Shown: positions 6,728 to 6,781 of the stretch, piece after piece
How the letters are laid out: every line of letters starts with the position of its first letter
How positions within the stretch are numbered: position 1 is the first letter of the stretch
Assembly (NCBI GenBank): GCA_030639035.1
Contig: DAOWDM010000129.1
Location: 1-6,781 of the forward strand
Direction: 5' to 3'
DNA length: 6,781 bases
Source of the DNA: Alphaproteobacteria bacterium
Lineage (GTDB): Bacteria; Pseudomonadota; Alphaproteobacteria; DAOWDM01
Position numbers and translations under genes: made by a program
The notes under the pieces: generated by a model
The model's input: only the letters and a program-made list of their open reading frames with translations
Databases searched by the model: none
Told to the model about the DNA's origin: nothing

Positions 6728-6752
6728 ATTCTCAGCCCTAAGGGCTGGGAAT
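6728..6752. repeat. Hairpin after purA, possible third palindromic element
   Basis: Arms 6728-6738 (ATTCTCAGCCC) and 6742-6752 (GGGCTGGGAAT) form an 11-pair stem with one T-G wobble and a TAA loop, 31 bases after the purA stop. The lead-in CATTGTTATTCT (6721-6732) matches CATTGTCATTCT of copy A (2692-2703) at 11 of 12 positions, suggesting a related element with a different centre. No T-run follows, so termination is possible but not shown. Confidence 0.6.
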
Positions 6753-6781
6753 CCAGTTATGATGATTCTAAAAATAAATGT

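Overview
The window is an AT-rich stretch of a Gram-negative bacterial chromosome with all genes on the + strand. It holds five recognisable housekeeping genes and one gene of unknown function. The 2-keto-3-deoxyoctonate synthesis gene kdsA implies a lipopolysaccharide-bearing cell. The pyrG-kdsA-eno order, the long 525-residue SerA with its alphaproteobacterial-looking sequence, and the closeness of serA and purA point to an alphaproteobacterium. The low GC and AT-rich intergenic DNA suggest a host-associated or gut lineage rather than a high-GC soil relative. That placement is inference from remembered family sequences; no search was run.

Layout: the left edge cuts into pyrG (CTP synthase), leaving only the C-terminal glutaminase domain. 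kdsA follows after 4 bases and eno after a further 28, so these three look co-transcribed. A 177-base gap after eno contains a 39-base palindromic element and a possible promoter. Next is a 231-residue pentapeptide-repeat protein of unknown function. A 219-base gap with a second copy of the same palindromic core precedes serA (D-3-phosphoglycerate dehydrogenase). An intrinsic terminator separates serA from purA (adenylosuccinate synthetase). A third hairpin, possibly related, lies in the last 60 bases.

Functionally the genes serve central biosynthesis. PyrG makes CTP, which is also needed to activate Kdo. KdsA makes Kdo-8-phosphate from phosphoenolpyruvate, the product of enolase. SerA draws 3-phosphoglycerate from the same lower glycolytic segment into serine, and PurA commits IMP to AMP. 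The pentapeptide gene is the odd one out: it sits at an apparent break between two conserved blocks, with a copy of the short palindrome on each side.

No tRNA, rRNA, CRISPR array, transposase or complete insertion sequence was seen, and no minus-strand gene was convincing. No gene-free stretch exceeds 300 bases. I found no clear new multi-gene system. The most unusual material is the palindromic repeat family and the pentapeptide gene it brackets.
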